Below, piece after piece: positions 7,789-15,657 of a stretch of DNA of 51,812 nucleotides. Source of the DNA: CAZSAL01 sp964604825 (GTDB lineage: Bacteria; Elusimicrobiota; Elusimicrobia; 2-01-FULL-59-12); the NCBI GenBank assembly GCA_964604825.1, contig CAZSAL010000015.1:1-51812 (forward strand). Direction: 5' to 3'. Under the pieces are notes generated by a model. That model had not been told where the DNA came from, did no database searches, and was given only the letters and a program-made list of their open reading frames with translations. The translations under genes and the position numbers were made by a program. How positions within the stretch are numbered: position 1 is the first letter of the stretch; each line of letters opens with the position of its first letter.

Positions 7789-7961
7789 CTAGGCGTGAAA
7801 GGGATGACGTATTGCGACTCGCGGAGTCCCGTAACGAGCTCCGGCTGAGATGTCAGGAGCCCGCATGTTTGACGAACGAAGTGAGGAGTTCGGGCTCCGC
7901 CGGAGCGAGGGGATGGGAAGTGATTCCGCGCTGGAGCAGGCGGCAGCCCTTTCACGCCTAG
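7789..7961. repeat. Inverted repeat enclosing a second copy of the 7044-7094 element
   Basis: Fifteen-base perfect arms CTAGGCGTGAAAGGG (7789-7803) and CCCTTTCACGCCTAG (7947-7961) enclose 143 bases. Inside, 7851-7899 is homologous in inverted orientation to 7044-7094, including TGTCAGGAGCCCGC and CGGGCTCCG ends. The right arm overlaps the stop codon of the lipoprotein gene ending at 7958. The interval 7551-7957 otherwise holds no supportable gene. Confidence 0.65.
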
Positions 7962-8824
7962 GGCTGATACTGGATTTGGTCGAAGAACACCGTGCCGCCC
8001 TGGCCGTAGGTTGTGCTGAAGCAGGGCTGGTTGTATATGAATGTGGCTTTGAAAAGATCGGCCACGTTGGAACTGTTTACGATGGTGAGGCGGTAAGACT
8101 GCCAATTGGCCGAAAGCTGGGCTTTGGAACAGCCGCTGGGTGTTGGCTGAGAATTGCATTGGTCTGCGATATTCACTATGTCGTCAGTGCCGTTCATCGA
8201 AAGGACAACACACTGCCCGTTGTTGGAAGGGTTTGCAGCTTCAACTTTGAGCACGGTATTCGTGCTCAAACCGCCGCGCGCATAAAACGTTACCTTACCG
8301 TATCCTGCGCCGGAAAGGTTCCTGCCGGTATTCGGATTATAGGTTGAGAGCGTTGGAGTGTTCATCAGATCAAACCCTGCGAAAAGGGTTCCCCCCACCA
8401 CGGGTGTGCCGTTCCAGTTGTAGCGGATTGAGCGTGTGCTGATGGGGTTTGACGTGTCCTGGAAACTGAGCGTCTGGTTGTTTCCGCCCGGGTACAGGAA
8501 CGCTCCGCCGCCGGTTTTGAGTTCGCTCGAGAACACCACCAGGTTCACGCTTGGACTTAGCGATCCGGTCGCGCCCCCTCCCGAGGCGTCGCGCGACCGG
8601 TCAAAGGGAGATTTGTTGCAGGAACAGAGAAAAACCGCGATGGAAAGCGCGGCGAACAACCTCCCAACCGTCATTCCCGAGGTAGTAATCGGTCCCAATC
8701 CTTTTAAATCTAATGGAAGGGACCGTCCCATGTTCCGGGACGGGAATCCCTCATTGGAGGCCTTTGCGATGGATTCCCTCCTAATGCCTGCGGGGATGAC
8801 AGAATAAGAGGAATTATTACTCAT
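7958..8824 (-). CDS. Secreted lipoprotein with carbohydrate-binding-like module; signal region contains a translated repeat
   Basis: The frame gives 288 residues from ATG 8824, whose start overlaps the preceding stop (ATGA), or 238 residues from ATG 8674. Residues 9-51 are encoded by a palindromic repeat (SVIPAGIR ... ITTSGMT). The hydrophobic export core and lipobox (LFAALSIAVFLCSC) follow immediately. The mature part resembles a jelly-roll carbohydrate-binding (CIA30/CBM-like) domain: GYGKVTFYARGG, LSANWQSYRLTI and a closing GGTVFFDQIQYQP strand. It is more distant from the two related proteins encoded next to it and has four cysteines around 200-270. It is probably anchored to the membrane and binds glycan; the ligand is unknown. 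Confidence 0.72.
   Translation of the reverse strand: MSNNSSYSVIPAGIRRESIAKASNEGFPSRNMGRSLPLDLKGLGPITTSGMTVGRLFAALSIAVFLCSCNKSPFDRSRDASGGGATGSLSPSVNLVVFSSELKTGGGAFLYPGGNNQTLSFQDTSNPISTRSIRYNWNGTPVVGGTLFAGFDLMNTPTLSTYNPNTGRNLSGAGYGKVTFYARGGLSTNTVLKVEAANPSNNGQCVVLSMNGTDDIVNIADQCNSQPTPSGCSKAQLSANWQSYRLTIVNSSNVADLFKATFIYNQPCFSTTYGQGGTVFFDQIQYQP
8670..8800. repeat. Palindromic repeat (family A) within the signal region of the lipoprotein gene
   Basis: The outer ends are GTCATTCCCG and CGGGGATGAC in inverted orientation, with GGGAATCC/GGATTCCC-type motifs inside. Related copies lie at 10778-10847 and 47711-47781. It is in frame with the 7958-8824 gene, adding about 43 residues before the hydrophobic core. 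Confidence 0.75.
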
Positions 8825-10068
8825 TGCTCATCGCTTGTGTTCTTCAGGATCGTTATCTCGACTCTCCGGTTCATTATTCTTCCTTCGTGCGAATGGTTGT
8901 CCGCGATCGGGCGGGTGTCGCCGTAGCCCACAATGCGGAACCGCGCCGGATCATAGCCGCCTTCCCGGATCAAAAAGTCGCGAACGCTTCCGGCGCGCAG
9001 CTCTGAAAGCTTCAGATTGAATCCCTGGTCTCCGGTATTGTCAGTGTGGCCCTCGATCAGGACTTTGTTCGCAGGATAAGCGTTGAGCAGCTTCACCACC
9101 TCGCGCAGTATATTTTCGCTGTCCGGATCAAGCGTAGCTTTTCCCGGATCAAACATCAGTTGTCTGGTGAAGCTCACGCGCAGGCCGCTCGAGCTCAGCT
9201 TGGTACTGATGTTCTTCAATGCATTTAGATTGACTTCCGCGGGCGCCGGAGGATTTTCCGCTGCGGCCGGCGAACTGACTGCGACAGATGGAACGGTTGT
9301 TGCTGCAGATGTTCCCAGGGACATTGTATAGGTGGCTGTTATAGCCGAGACTGTTGAGAGGTTTACGGCTTCTGTCGTTGAGGTCATATCGGCGGCGGCA
9401 ACAGCGGGGGTTCTTAGAGACGTGGTAGACATGAAAACATCGACCGGGCCTTCGTACACGATGTCATCAAGGTATAAAGTCGCGCCGTTGGGATTATCCT
9501 CTTTTCTAAGGGAAATCCCGAACCCGCCGATAATATGATGCAGGTCTTTGCCACGGAGATCTACAGTGTATTGTTTCCAGCCTTTGGAAAGCGTGATGGG
9601 GCCGATGGCGGCTGTGGCCGAGTCGGGATATTGCCCCATGATTCCTCCGACGCGCGCTTCACGGAGTTTTTCCCCGCCTTTTTCCCCGCGCGCCCAGAAG
9701 GTAAGCCGTTCGGCGCCCCGCAGGTCGTAGCCGGCATTGCCGGGGATGTCGCCCCAGTTATTCGCAGGGTCCTGCCAGAAAAGTCCGGCCCATCCCTGTT
9801 TTCCTGAAGGACTATATATGACCTGGATGCATGGTCCTTTGCCGAATGGAGTAGGCACGAAACCTCCGGACAAGTTCAGGTCCGAGGCGTCTCCCATGTA
9901 TCCAGAAGCGGCATAATGAGCGGCGCGCGGCGGTTGATCGCTGAAGACCACAAAACGCCGTTTCGGCATGTTGCTTTCCAGATCCGGCTGCGGCGCCGCA
10001 GAAAGCAGGGAGGCGCCGGCCAGTAGCGATGCCAAACCAATTATTGTTGAACGGTGACATTTTTTCAT
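8821..10068 (-). CDS. Carbohydrate-binding-like module fused to OmpA peptidoglycan-binding domain
   Basis: This is a 415-residue exported protein. The signal peptide covers residues 1-25 (LASLLAGASLLSAAP). A beta-sandwich at about 38-207 (FVVFSD ... NNWGD, LTFWARGEKGGEK, ITLSKGWKQYTVDL, ATLYLDDIVYEG) matches carbohydrate-binding modules found on secreted glycan-active proteins. An Ala/Thr/Ser-rich linker (about 210-285) follows. The C-terminus is an OmpA domain with LIEGHTDNTGDQGFN, LSELRAGSVRDFL and GRIMNRRVEI. The domain order suggests a periplasmic protein that holds the cell wall and presents a glycan-binding face. Its module is paralogous to the single-domain protein at 10177-10869. A family B repeat occupies its upstream spacer. 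Confidence 0.85.
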   Translation of the reverse strand: MKKCHRSTIIGLASLLAGASLLSAAPQPDLESNMPKRRFVVFSDQPPRAAHYAASGYMGDASDLNLSGGFVPTPFGKGPCIQVIYSPSGKQGWAGLFWQDPANNWGDIPGNAGYDLRGAERLTFWARGEKGGEKLREARVGGIMGQYPDSATAAIGPITLSKGWKQYTVDLRGKDLHHIIGGFGISLRKEDNPNGATLYLDDIVYEGPVDVFMSTTSLRTPAVAAADMTSTTEAVNLSTVSAITATYTMSLGTSAATTVPSVAVSSPAAAENPPAPAEVNLNALKNISTKLSSSGLRVSFTRQLMFDPGKATLDPDSENILREVVKLLNAYPANKVLIEGHTDNTGDQGFNLKLSELRAGSVRDFLIREGGYDPARFRIVGYGDTRPIADNHSHEGRIMNRRVEITILKNTSDEQ

Positions 10069-10084
10069 ATTAGTTGTCCTTTGC

Positions 10085-10169
10085 CGTCTTCCCGGCGATC
10101 TTCAGGCCGGGGTCCATCAATAAAGGAATTCTCATAATGGGTCCCGGCCTGCTGCCTGCCGGTACGACG
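10085..10169. repeat. Palindromic repeat (family B), intergenic
   Basis: Roughly 30-base inverted arms are built on CCGGC ... CAGGCCGGGGTCC and GGTCCCGGCCTG ... GCCGG. It fills the spacer between two carbohydrate-binding genes. The same element is found inside the oligopeptide-binding protein gene at 28897-28978. Confidence 0.75.
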
Positions 10170-10176
10170 TCGTTGG

Positions 10177-10869
10177 TTACTCAAACCGCATGTCGTCCAG
10201 ATATATCGTGAAACCGTTGGGATTGTCGTCCCTCGAGGCGGACCATGCGAACCCGCCGACGATGTGAGATAAATCCTTTCCGGCAAGATCGATAGTGTAT
10301 TTCTGCCAGTTCTGCGTGAGCGTTACCGGGCCGATGCTTGCTGAATCGGAATCTCCGTGCTCGCCGGAAATGCCGCCTATCTTGAATTCGGCTATTTTCT
10401 CCCCGCCTTTTTCCCCGTGCGCCATGAAAACCAGGCGCTTCATGCTGCCAAGATCGTAGCCGCCGGGCCTGTCCCCCCAGTTGTTCGGGGGATTCTGCCA
10501 GTAAAGTCCTGCCCAGTTTGCCCCCTGCGAGCCCTTGGCTGTGTAGATAATGCGCACGCAGGTCTTGCCGCTGGCAGGGTTCTGACTCCATGAATCATCG
10601 ATGCGTATATCACCATAATCGCCCATCCATCCGGAAGGCGCGAAATGGTTTCTCTGGTCCCCTCTATCGGCATAAATCACAAAGGCATTCTTTGATATGG
10701 AATTTTCAGCGACATCTTCGGCCGTACAGCGCATGAAAAGCGCAGGAACAAGAATAAAAGCGGAAATCAATATGGTTGTCATTCCCGAAGTCGTAATCGG
10801 GAATCCAGCCTTTTTAATGGATCCCCGCGTACTACCTGCAAGGATAACGGCATTGGATATTTTCTTCAT
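10177..10869 (-). CDS. Secreted single carbohydrate-binding-like module protein; translated repeat in signal region
   Basis: This is a 230-residue exported protein. ATG 10869 has a strong Shine-Dalgarno (GAGGGAGGA, seven bases upstream), so translation must read through a palindromic repeat encoding residues 8-30 (AVILAGS ... ITTSGMT). It then reaches the hydrophobic core ILISAFILVPALFMRC. The mature domain (FVIYADRGDQ, NNWGDRPGG, LVFMAHGEKGGEK, TQNWQKYTIDL, FTIYLDDMRFE) is close to the first domain of the OmpA fusion encoded next. Cys at the end of the core might be a lipobox but the match is poor. It probably binds the same glycan as its neighbours; the ligand is unknown. Confidence 0.82.
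   Translation of the reverse strand: MKKISNAVILAGSTRGSIKKAGFPITTSGMTTILISAFILVPALFMRCTAEDVAENSISKNAFVIYADRGDQRNHFAPSGWMGDYGDIRIDDSWSQNPASGKTCVRIIYTAKGSQGANWAGLYWQNPPNNWGDRPGGYDLGSMKRLVFMAHGEKGGEKIAEFKIGGISGEHGDSDSASIGPVTLTQNWQKYTIDLAGKDLSHIVGGFAWSASRDDNPNGFTIYLDDMRFE
10778..10847. repeat. Palindromic repeat (family A) inside a signal-peptide coding region
   Basis: GTCATTCCCGAAGTCGTAAT and GGGAATCC on the left pair with GGATCCCCGC and AAGGATAAC on the right. It lies in frame between the start codon and hydrophobic core of the 10177-10869 gene. Confidence 0.75.
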
Positions 10870-10891
10870 TTGTTCGTCCTCCCTCGTATAC

Positions 10892-13726
10892 TTATTTGTT
10901 CTTTAAGATATCTATTTCTACGCGGCGATTTCTCTGCCGGCCGGATACCGTGACATTCGAGACCGCAGGCTTTGTCTTCCCGTAGCCCACAAAGACAATG
11001 CGTGAAGGCGGAATTTTGCCGACAGTCTTCAGGTAATGCGCCACAGACTCGGCCCGCAGCTGTGACAGTTTCTGATTGTAGGCATCGCCGCCCACATTGT
11101 CTGTATGTCCGGAAATAACAAGCTTGTTCTCCGGATATTCCTTGAGTATTTCAAGCACCTGTTCGAGAGCTTTGATCGCGCTAGGCTTAAGGTCGTATTT
11201 GCCGAAATCGAAAAGAACAAGCGAGCTCAGCGTCAGTTTGAGACCTTCCGGCGTCTGCGTCACGGTGATGTTTTTATTCGACTGCGGCAGAGCCTCGATC
11301 TTCGGCGCTGCCGGAGCCTTGTTGGATTGAATCTCAACCGCCTGAGGTATGGTCGTTATTTCATTACCCTGAAGATCGGTCACCTTGAACGTGGCCTGGT
11401 AAATGGCCACAGGCAGGGGCTGTCCCTCCGCGGAAAGCCCGTTCCATATAAGATAAGACGGCGGGTGTCCGGTGCCGTCCCATTGCTTGGCAATCTCGCC
11501 CTGCGGATTCCTGACGGTCACGCGCCAGGAAAGGATGCCTGTTTCCGAGGCCGCCCTGGGATAGAACTGGACTGAACGGGTATTCCCTGATCCATCCGGT
11601 GTGAACGCTGGAGCGCTGACGGTCAACGAGGCTTCCGGAACGGCAGGCGGCAGCTTCTTGCCGAACGCCGGCGCAGCCTGATGCTCCATGGTGAAGTGCC
11701 AGGTCAGATAGAAGGTGTATTCATTAAATGCTGCGATGTCCGAACCGATAAAATCATCGTTCATGCGCGTGCCGGTATAACGGAAACCGGCCTGGAACTG
11801 TTTCAGGAAATCATAGGAAAGTCCGGCCTGATATATCTGATGGTAAGCCCACCCCTCCTGCACCTGATAATCTTCCGGCCCCCAGACATCCTGGCTGTAT
11901 CGGAAAAACGCTTTGGCGGCCTTGTAGCGGATCGTCACACCGGTATTAATGAATATCGTTGTAGGTTTATAGAAAACCGTTGAAGAAGAATACGCAATTG
12001 CAAGCCCTGCGGGCGCTTCACCTGCGGAAACATCAGTGGTAACAGACCAGTCCTTCATGCTCCAGCGCAGAAGTCCCGTACCTGAACTCATCGGATAACT
12101 GCTGGCAAGCGCGCCGTTGTTAAAGATCGGGTCATAGATCAGGTTGCGGTCTTCATCCCAATAATAAAGCCGGTCCGTGTTTGTGGGGTAGTATATTGCC
12201 CTGTACTGCAGTGCGCCGGACCATTCCGCTTCATTTTTGTCATTGATGTTGTAGTCGTCAATTACGTTCTTGTCGTATTTGAAAAAGGGTGTAGCGGGGG
12301 CGGGGTTGTAGACAAGCGTGGCGGTGAATATGTGCGCCTTGCGGTTATCCCATTCAACCTCGAAAGGATCGTCCGGGCCGCGCGGGCTGGTGATCAATGC
12401 CCCAGGATCGTCGGTTGTTCCCTGATAAAGCAGGGGCACAGGACCAACGACAGGTTGTCTGTACATGTAGGCGGATGAGAGTGTCAGATCATGGTTCAGG
12501 CGTTTTGTTCCGTCGATGCTGACCTGCTGCTTGTCCCCGGCGGTGGGAGCCAGATACATGTAGCCAAGGCCGATTTTGTCGATGATCATCAGGGGTTCGA
12601 ACTCGTTCTGCCAGAGAAATCCGAAAGCGTCGGACTGCCTTGTCTCACGCTGGTCTATCTGATATGCGGTTCCCAGCGTGCCGTTGCCTGATCCCGCGTA
12701 GGTTACATCCGTATACGGTTCATCAAGGCGGAAAGGCTGATACATAACGCCTGCATGGGTCTGCCATTGCTCGTAGGGGCTGTAGCTTGAGTTATAGGAT
12801 ACAGCCCAGCGTCTCGCATCAGGATTACTCAGCACAAAGGGAACGTTTTCGTCGCGGAAAACGACCGAATTCTCCCATGTTCCCCACGCCGGTAAATCGT
12901 ATTTGGCAAAGGCGCTTGATCCGTATCCGTAGCGGATTTCCGCACCGCCCAAAACGTCGAGTGTGCCAAAGTCCGATTTTATCTGTGTTTCCCCCCCACG
13001 CGGCGTGAGGGAGCCATCGTTCCGGCGGTACCATTCGCTCATGGCGATGTCGTAGCGGTTGGGCAGCAGCTGGAACAGATCGTTCTGATAAACCCAGGTA
13101 GTGAGAGGTTCTCCTTCGAAACCGCGGATCATGAACTGGCCGTCGTCGTATTTCATGTCGGCATGGGTGATTTTTGCCACCGTGCCGTCGTTGAACATGC
13201 GATGCTCGTCGCTGATGGGAAACCAGTAGCGCTGGTCGTAGTTGCCGACGTATTCGGCGCCGATGTCTCCGGATAAATAAGAAAAGGGGTGGATCCCCAG
13301 GTCGGTATAGAAATTCTGTCCCATGCGCGTGGTAGCCTTGTCCTGCGCGGAGCTTCCCGGGGTAAAGGTGTAAACATTGTTGATGCCCGAAGGAGAGGAC
13401 TGCCCCGTCCAGCCCGGAAGCAGTTGGTGTGTGGTCAATTCAAAATCCGAGGCAACGTCCAGGCGGTATAATCCGACGGCCATCTTGGACGGGTCGTAAT
13501 CGGAAATCGGATTGGCAACGCGTGTCTGCCACCAGGGAGAATAGCCGTCTTCGAGCCAGCCGCGGGAATATGGAAGAAAAAGGCCTATCGGGTTCTGGGC
13601 CCATATCGTGTCAGAAGCCCAGGGAGGATCGTACGACTGGGCGGAATCGGCATACGACAGCACAGGCGAATGAAGTGCGCCTGCAGCCATAAACAAGGTT
13701 ATGAGCGCCCGGAAGCGATTTCTCAT
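10892..13726 (-). CDS. Outer-membrane beta-barrel protein with Ig-like and OmpA domains
   Basis: This protein has 944 residues from ATG 13726 (GTG 13729 is also possible). The N-terminal signal peptide is about 30 residues (ITLFMAAGALHSPVLSYA). Residues about 35-660 are rich in alternating aromatic beta strands such as TFYLTWHF and QAGFRYTG, typical of a large barrel. A FlgD-like Ig segment follows (SWRVTVRNPQGE, YLIWNGLSAEG, YQATFKVTD). The C-terminal OmpA domain has FDFGKYDLKPSA, VISGHTDNVGGDAYN and RQRNRRVEIDIL. Candidate roles are glycan porin or surface receptor with wall anchoring. It heads the run of carbohydrate-binding genes below it and is separated by 157 bases from the sugar importer genes. 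Confidence 0.82.
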   Translation of the reverse strand: MRNRFRALITLFMAAGALHSPVLSYADSAQSYDPPWASDTIWAQNPIGLFLPYSRGWLEDGYSPWWQTRVANPISDYDPSKMAVGLYRLDVASDFELTTHQLLPGWTGQSSPSGINNVYTFTPGSSAQDKATTRMGQNFYTDLGIHPFSYLSGDIGAEYVGNYDQRYWFPISDEHRMFNDGTVAKITHADMKYDDGQFMIRGFEGEPLTTWVYQNDLFQLLPNRYDIAMSEWYRRNDGSLTPRGGETQIKSDFGTLDVLGGAEIRYGYGSSAFAKYDLPAWGTWENSVVFRDENVPFVLSNPDARRWAVSYNSSYSPYEQWQTHAGVMYQPFRLDEPYTDVTYAGSGNGTLGTAYQIDQRETRQSDAFGFLWQNEFEPLMIIDKIGLGYMYLAPTAGDKQQVSIDGTKRLNHDLTLSSAYMYRQPVVGPVPLLYQGTTDDPGALITSPRGPDDPFEVEWDNRKAHIFTATLVYNPAPATPFFKYDKNVIDDYNINDKNEAEWSGALQYRAIYYPTNTDRLYYWDEDRNLIYDPIFNNGALASSYPMSSGTGLLRWSMKDWSVTTDVSAGEAPAGLAIAYSSSTVFYKPTTIFINTGVTIRYKAAKAFFRYSQDVWGPEDYQVQEGWAYHQIYQAGLSYDFLKQFQAGFRYTGTRMNDDFIGSDIAAFNEYTFYLTWHFTMEHQAAPAFGKKLPPAVPEASLTVSAPAFTPDGSGNTRSVQFYPRAASETGILSWRVTVRNPQGEIAKQWDGTGHPPSYLIWNGLSAEGQPLPVAIYQATFKVTDLQGNEITTIPQAVEIQSNKAPAAPKIEALPQSNKNITVTQTPEGLKLTLSSLVLFDFGKYDLKPSAIKALEQVLEILKEYPENKLVISGHTDNVGGDAYNQKLSQLRAESVAHYLKTVGKIPPSRIVFVGYGKTKPAVSNVTVSGRQRNRRVEIDILKNK

Positions 13727-13837
13727 CACAATCTTGTAGCAATTTATGAAGATTAACGAAATAGTCCAGAAGGGAAAAAATGATGGGCCAAAGGACAGGG
13801 AAAAAACCTGGGCCCCCCCTAACGTCAGGAAGGGCTA

Positions 13838-13871
13838 GCAGTAAGCCGCGAGCAGGGACACCGCTAACTGC
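13838..13871 (-). terminator. Hairpin after the sugar permease genes
   Basis: GCAGTAAGC (13838-13846) and GCTAACTGC (13863-13871) form a nine-base stem with one mismatch just downstream of the 13884 stop. There is no clear T-tract, so a terminator or processing role is tentative. Confidence 0.35.
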
Positions 13872-13883
13872 TTGCCTCTCGCT

Positions 13884-14759
13884 TTATGTTTTGAGGGCGC
13901 CGGCGGTAATGCCGGCAACGATGTAGCGTTGCATGAGGAGATAAAGCGTCAGGATCGGGACAATTGAAATGGCGATGCCCGCCATCAGCAGAGGATATTC
14001 CGTGATGTGCGCTCCCTGGAAAACCATCAGGCCGCGCTGCAGCGGCATCAGCGCGCGGTCGGAAAGTATCAGCATCGCGAGCAGGTATTCGTTCCATACG
14101 GCAAGAGCATTGAATACCGCCAGCACCGCCACCGCAGGTTTTGCCAGCGGAAGGGCCACGTGCAGGTAGACCTGGAATTTGTTGCAGCCGTCGATGCGGG
14201 CCGCGTCCTCCAGGTCCTGCGGCAGCTTGTCGAAGAAAGTTTTGAAGAGAAAAATTCCCAGGGCAAGGCTGCTGTTTATCTGCGGCAGAATGTAGCCGAT
14301 GCGCGTGTTGACGAGCCCCAGCTTGTTCAGCAGTACGTACAGGGCGATAAACGAGCCCGGTATGGGAATCATCATTGTGGAAATAAGCACGATGAAGAGA
14401 ATGTTTTTTCCCGGGAACTTGAGGCGCGAAAAGGCATAAGCGGCCAGCGAAGAAATAATAATCGCGCCGATAACCACAACCGTGGTATAGAACAGGCTGT
14501 TGAAGAAGAACTGGCTGAAATTGCCGCGCGTCCAGGCAGCATAGTAATTGCGCCAGTGCGGGTGCTTCACCAGGAGGCTCATATCGGAAAATACCGTCGA
14601 CTGAGTCTTGAGGCTCGAAGCGACCATCCAGAAAAGAGGAAAAAGGCATGCAGCGGCAACGGTCAGGCAGAAAAGATGGGCCAGAGTCAGCTTTGTGTAG
14701 TGCTTGATGCGGTAGATCCAGATATACATACGGAAACTGTCGGAGGCGCATTCAGACAT
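13884..14759 (-). CDS. Carbohydrate ABC transporter permease (MalG-like)
   Basis: This 291-residue inner-membrane permease has six hydrophobic segments. The EAA loop that docks the ATPase is visible as LEDAARIDGCNKFQVYLHVA followed by PLAKPAV, as in the CUT1 family (MalG, UgpE). It imports sugars or small oligosaccharides together with the partner encoded just upstream. The reading frames overlap by eight bases; an internal ATG at MYIWIY would remove the overlap. No dedicated ATPase gene accompanies the pair in this window, so a shared MsmX/MalK-like ATPase encoded elsewhere is likely. Confidence 0.92.
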   Translation of the reverse strand: MSECASDSFRMYIWIYRIKHYTKLTLAHLFCLTVAAACLFPLFWMVASSLKTQSTVFSDMSLLVKHPHWRNYYAAWTRGNFSQFFFNSLFYTTVVVIGAIIISSLAAYAFSRLKFPGKNILFIVLISTMMIPIPGSFIALYVLLNKLGLVNTRIGYILPQINSSLALGIFLFKTFFDKLPQDLEDAARIDGCNKFQVYLHVALPLAKPAVAVLAVFNALAVWNEYLLAMLILSDRALMPLQRGLMVFQGAHITEYPLLMAGIAISIVPILTLYLLMQRYIVAGITAGALKT

Positions 14760-15657
14760 TGTGGGAAGACCATTTGGAAAGCCTCATCTGCACCAGAGAA
14801 ACCGCCAGCAGAATGAGGCCGAATAAAATGCCGAGCGAACAGGCGTAGCCGAAACGCGCGGATCCCACCATGGCGGTCAAAATGCGCGTGATCGGGACTT
14901 CGGTATGATAGCCGGGACCGCCGTTTGTGGTGGCTACGATGATTTCAAATATCTGCATGGTTCCCAGCACGGTCAGGATGGAAACCAGGAAAAACACGGG
15001 AAGCATCAGCGGAACCGTTATTTTCCAGAAAATTCTCCAGTCGCCGGCGCCGTCCACGCGCGCGGCCTCGTTCAGGTCGCGGGGAATGGCCTGAAGTCCG
15101 GCCAGCAGAATCACAAATCCCCAGCCGAACCCCTTCCACATATGAATAATAGCTACGCATAAAAGGGCGGTCCGGGGATCCGCCAGCCAGGCGTGCGTCC
15201 AGCTTCCCAGGCCGACATGGATAAGGGCGTAATTCAACAATCCGTGCGAACCGTCAAAAATCCAGTTCCATACCAGGCCGACTACGATTCCGGACAGTAC
15301 CGGAGGCAGATAGAAGACCACGCGGTAAAAGTTTTTCCCCTTGATATCCCGGTCAACGATCATAGCCAGGGCCAACGCAAGAAGGTTCTGTGCGGTCAGC
15401 GCAAGGAGGGTGATGATTCCGGCATTTTTCATCGATATCCACCAGGAAGGATCGTGAAAGGCCGCTTCGTGGAAATTTTTCATGCCTATGAACCGCATGC
15501 CGGAACTGATGCCGTCCCAGTCCATGGCGCTCAACTGGAAAACTTTCAGGAAGGGATAAAAACTGAAGACCAGAAACAGCAGCATTGCGGGCAGGATGAA
15601 CAGATAAGTTGTGGAAACCTCCTTCAGCTTTGCCAGCCGTATATTTTTCGGGATCAC
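14752..15657 (-). CDS. Carbohydrate ABC transporter permease (MalF-like)
   Basis: This 301-residue CUT1-family inner-membrane permease has the EAA loop LNEAARVDGAGDWRIFWKIT followed by VPLMLP and the start region LFILPAMLLFLVFSFYPF typical of LacF/UgpA-like proteins. It pairs with the MalG-like permease and the binding protein, whose stop overlaps its start codon by four bases (15654-15657). Confidence 0.93.
   Translation of the reverse strand: MIPKNIRLAKLKEVSTTYLFILPAMLLFLVFSFYPFLKVFQLSAMDWDGISSGMRFIGMKNFHEAAFHDPSWWISMKNAGIITLLALTAQNLLALALAMIVDRDIKGKNFYRVVFYLPPVLSGIVVGLVWNWIFDGSHGLLNYALIHVGLGSWTHAWLADPRTALLCVAIIHMWKGFGWGFVILLAGLQAIPRDLNEAARVDGAGDWRIFWKITVPLMLPVFFLVSILTVLGTMQIFEIIVATTNGGPGYHTEVPITRILTAMVGSARFGYACSLGILFGLILLAVSLVQMRLSKWSSHNV

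Noticed and set aside
7551..8159. Upstream extension of the Cys-rich PilZ protein
   Set aside because: The extension runs through three palindromic repeats, has no homologous character, and ATG 7550 has its own GGGGGA site.
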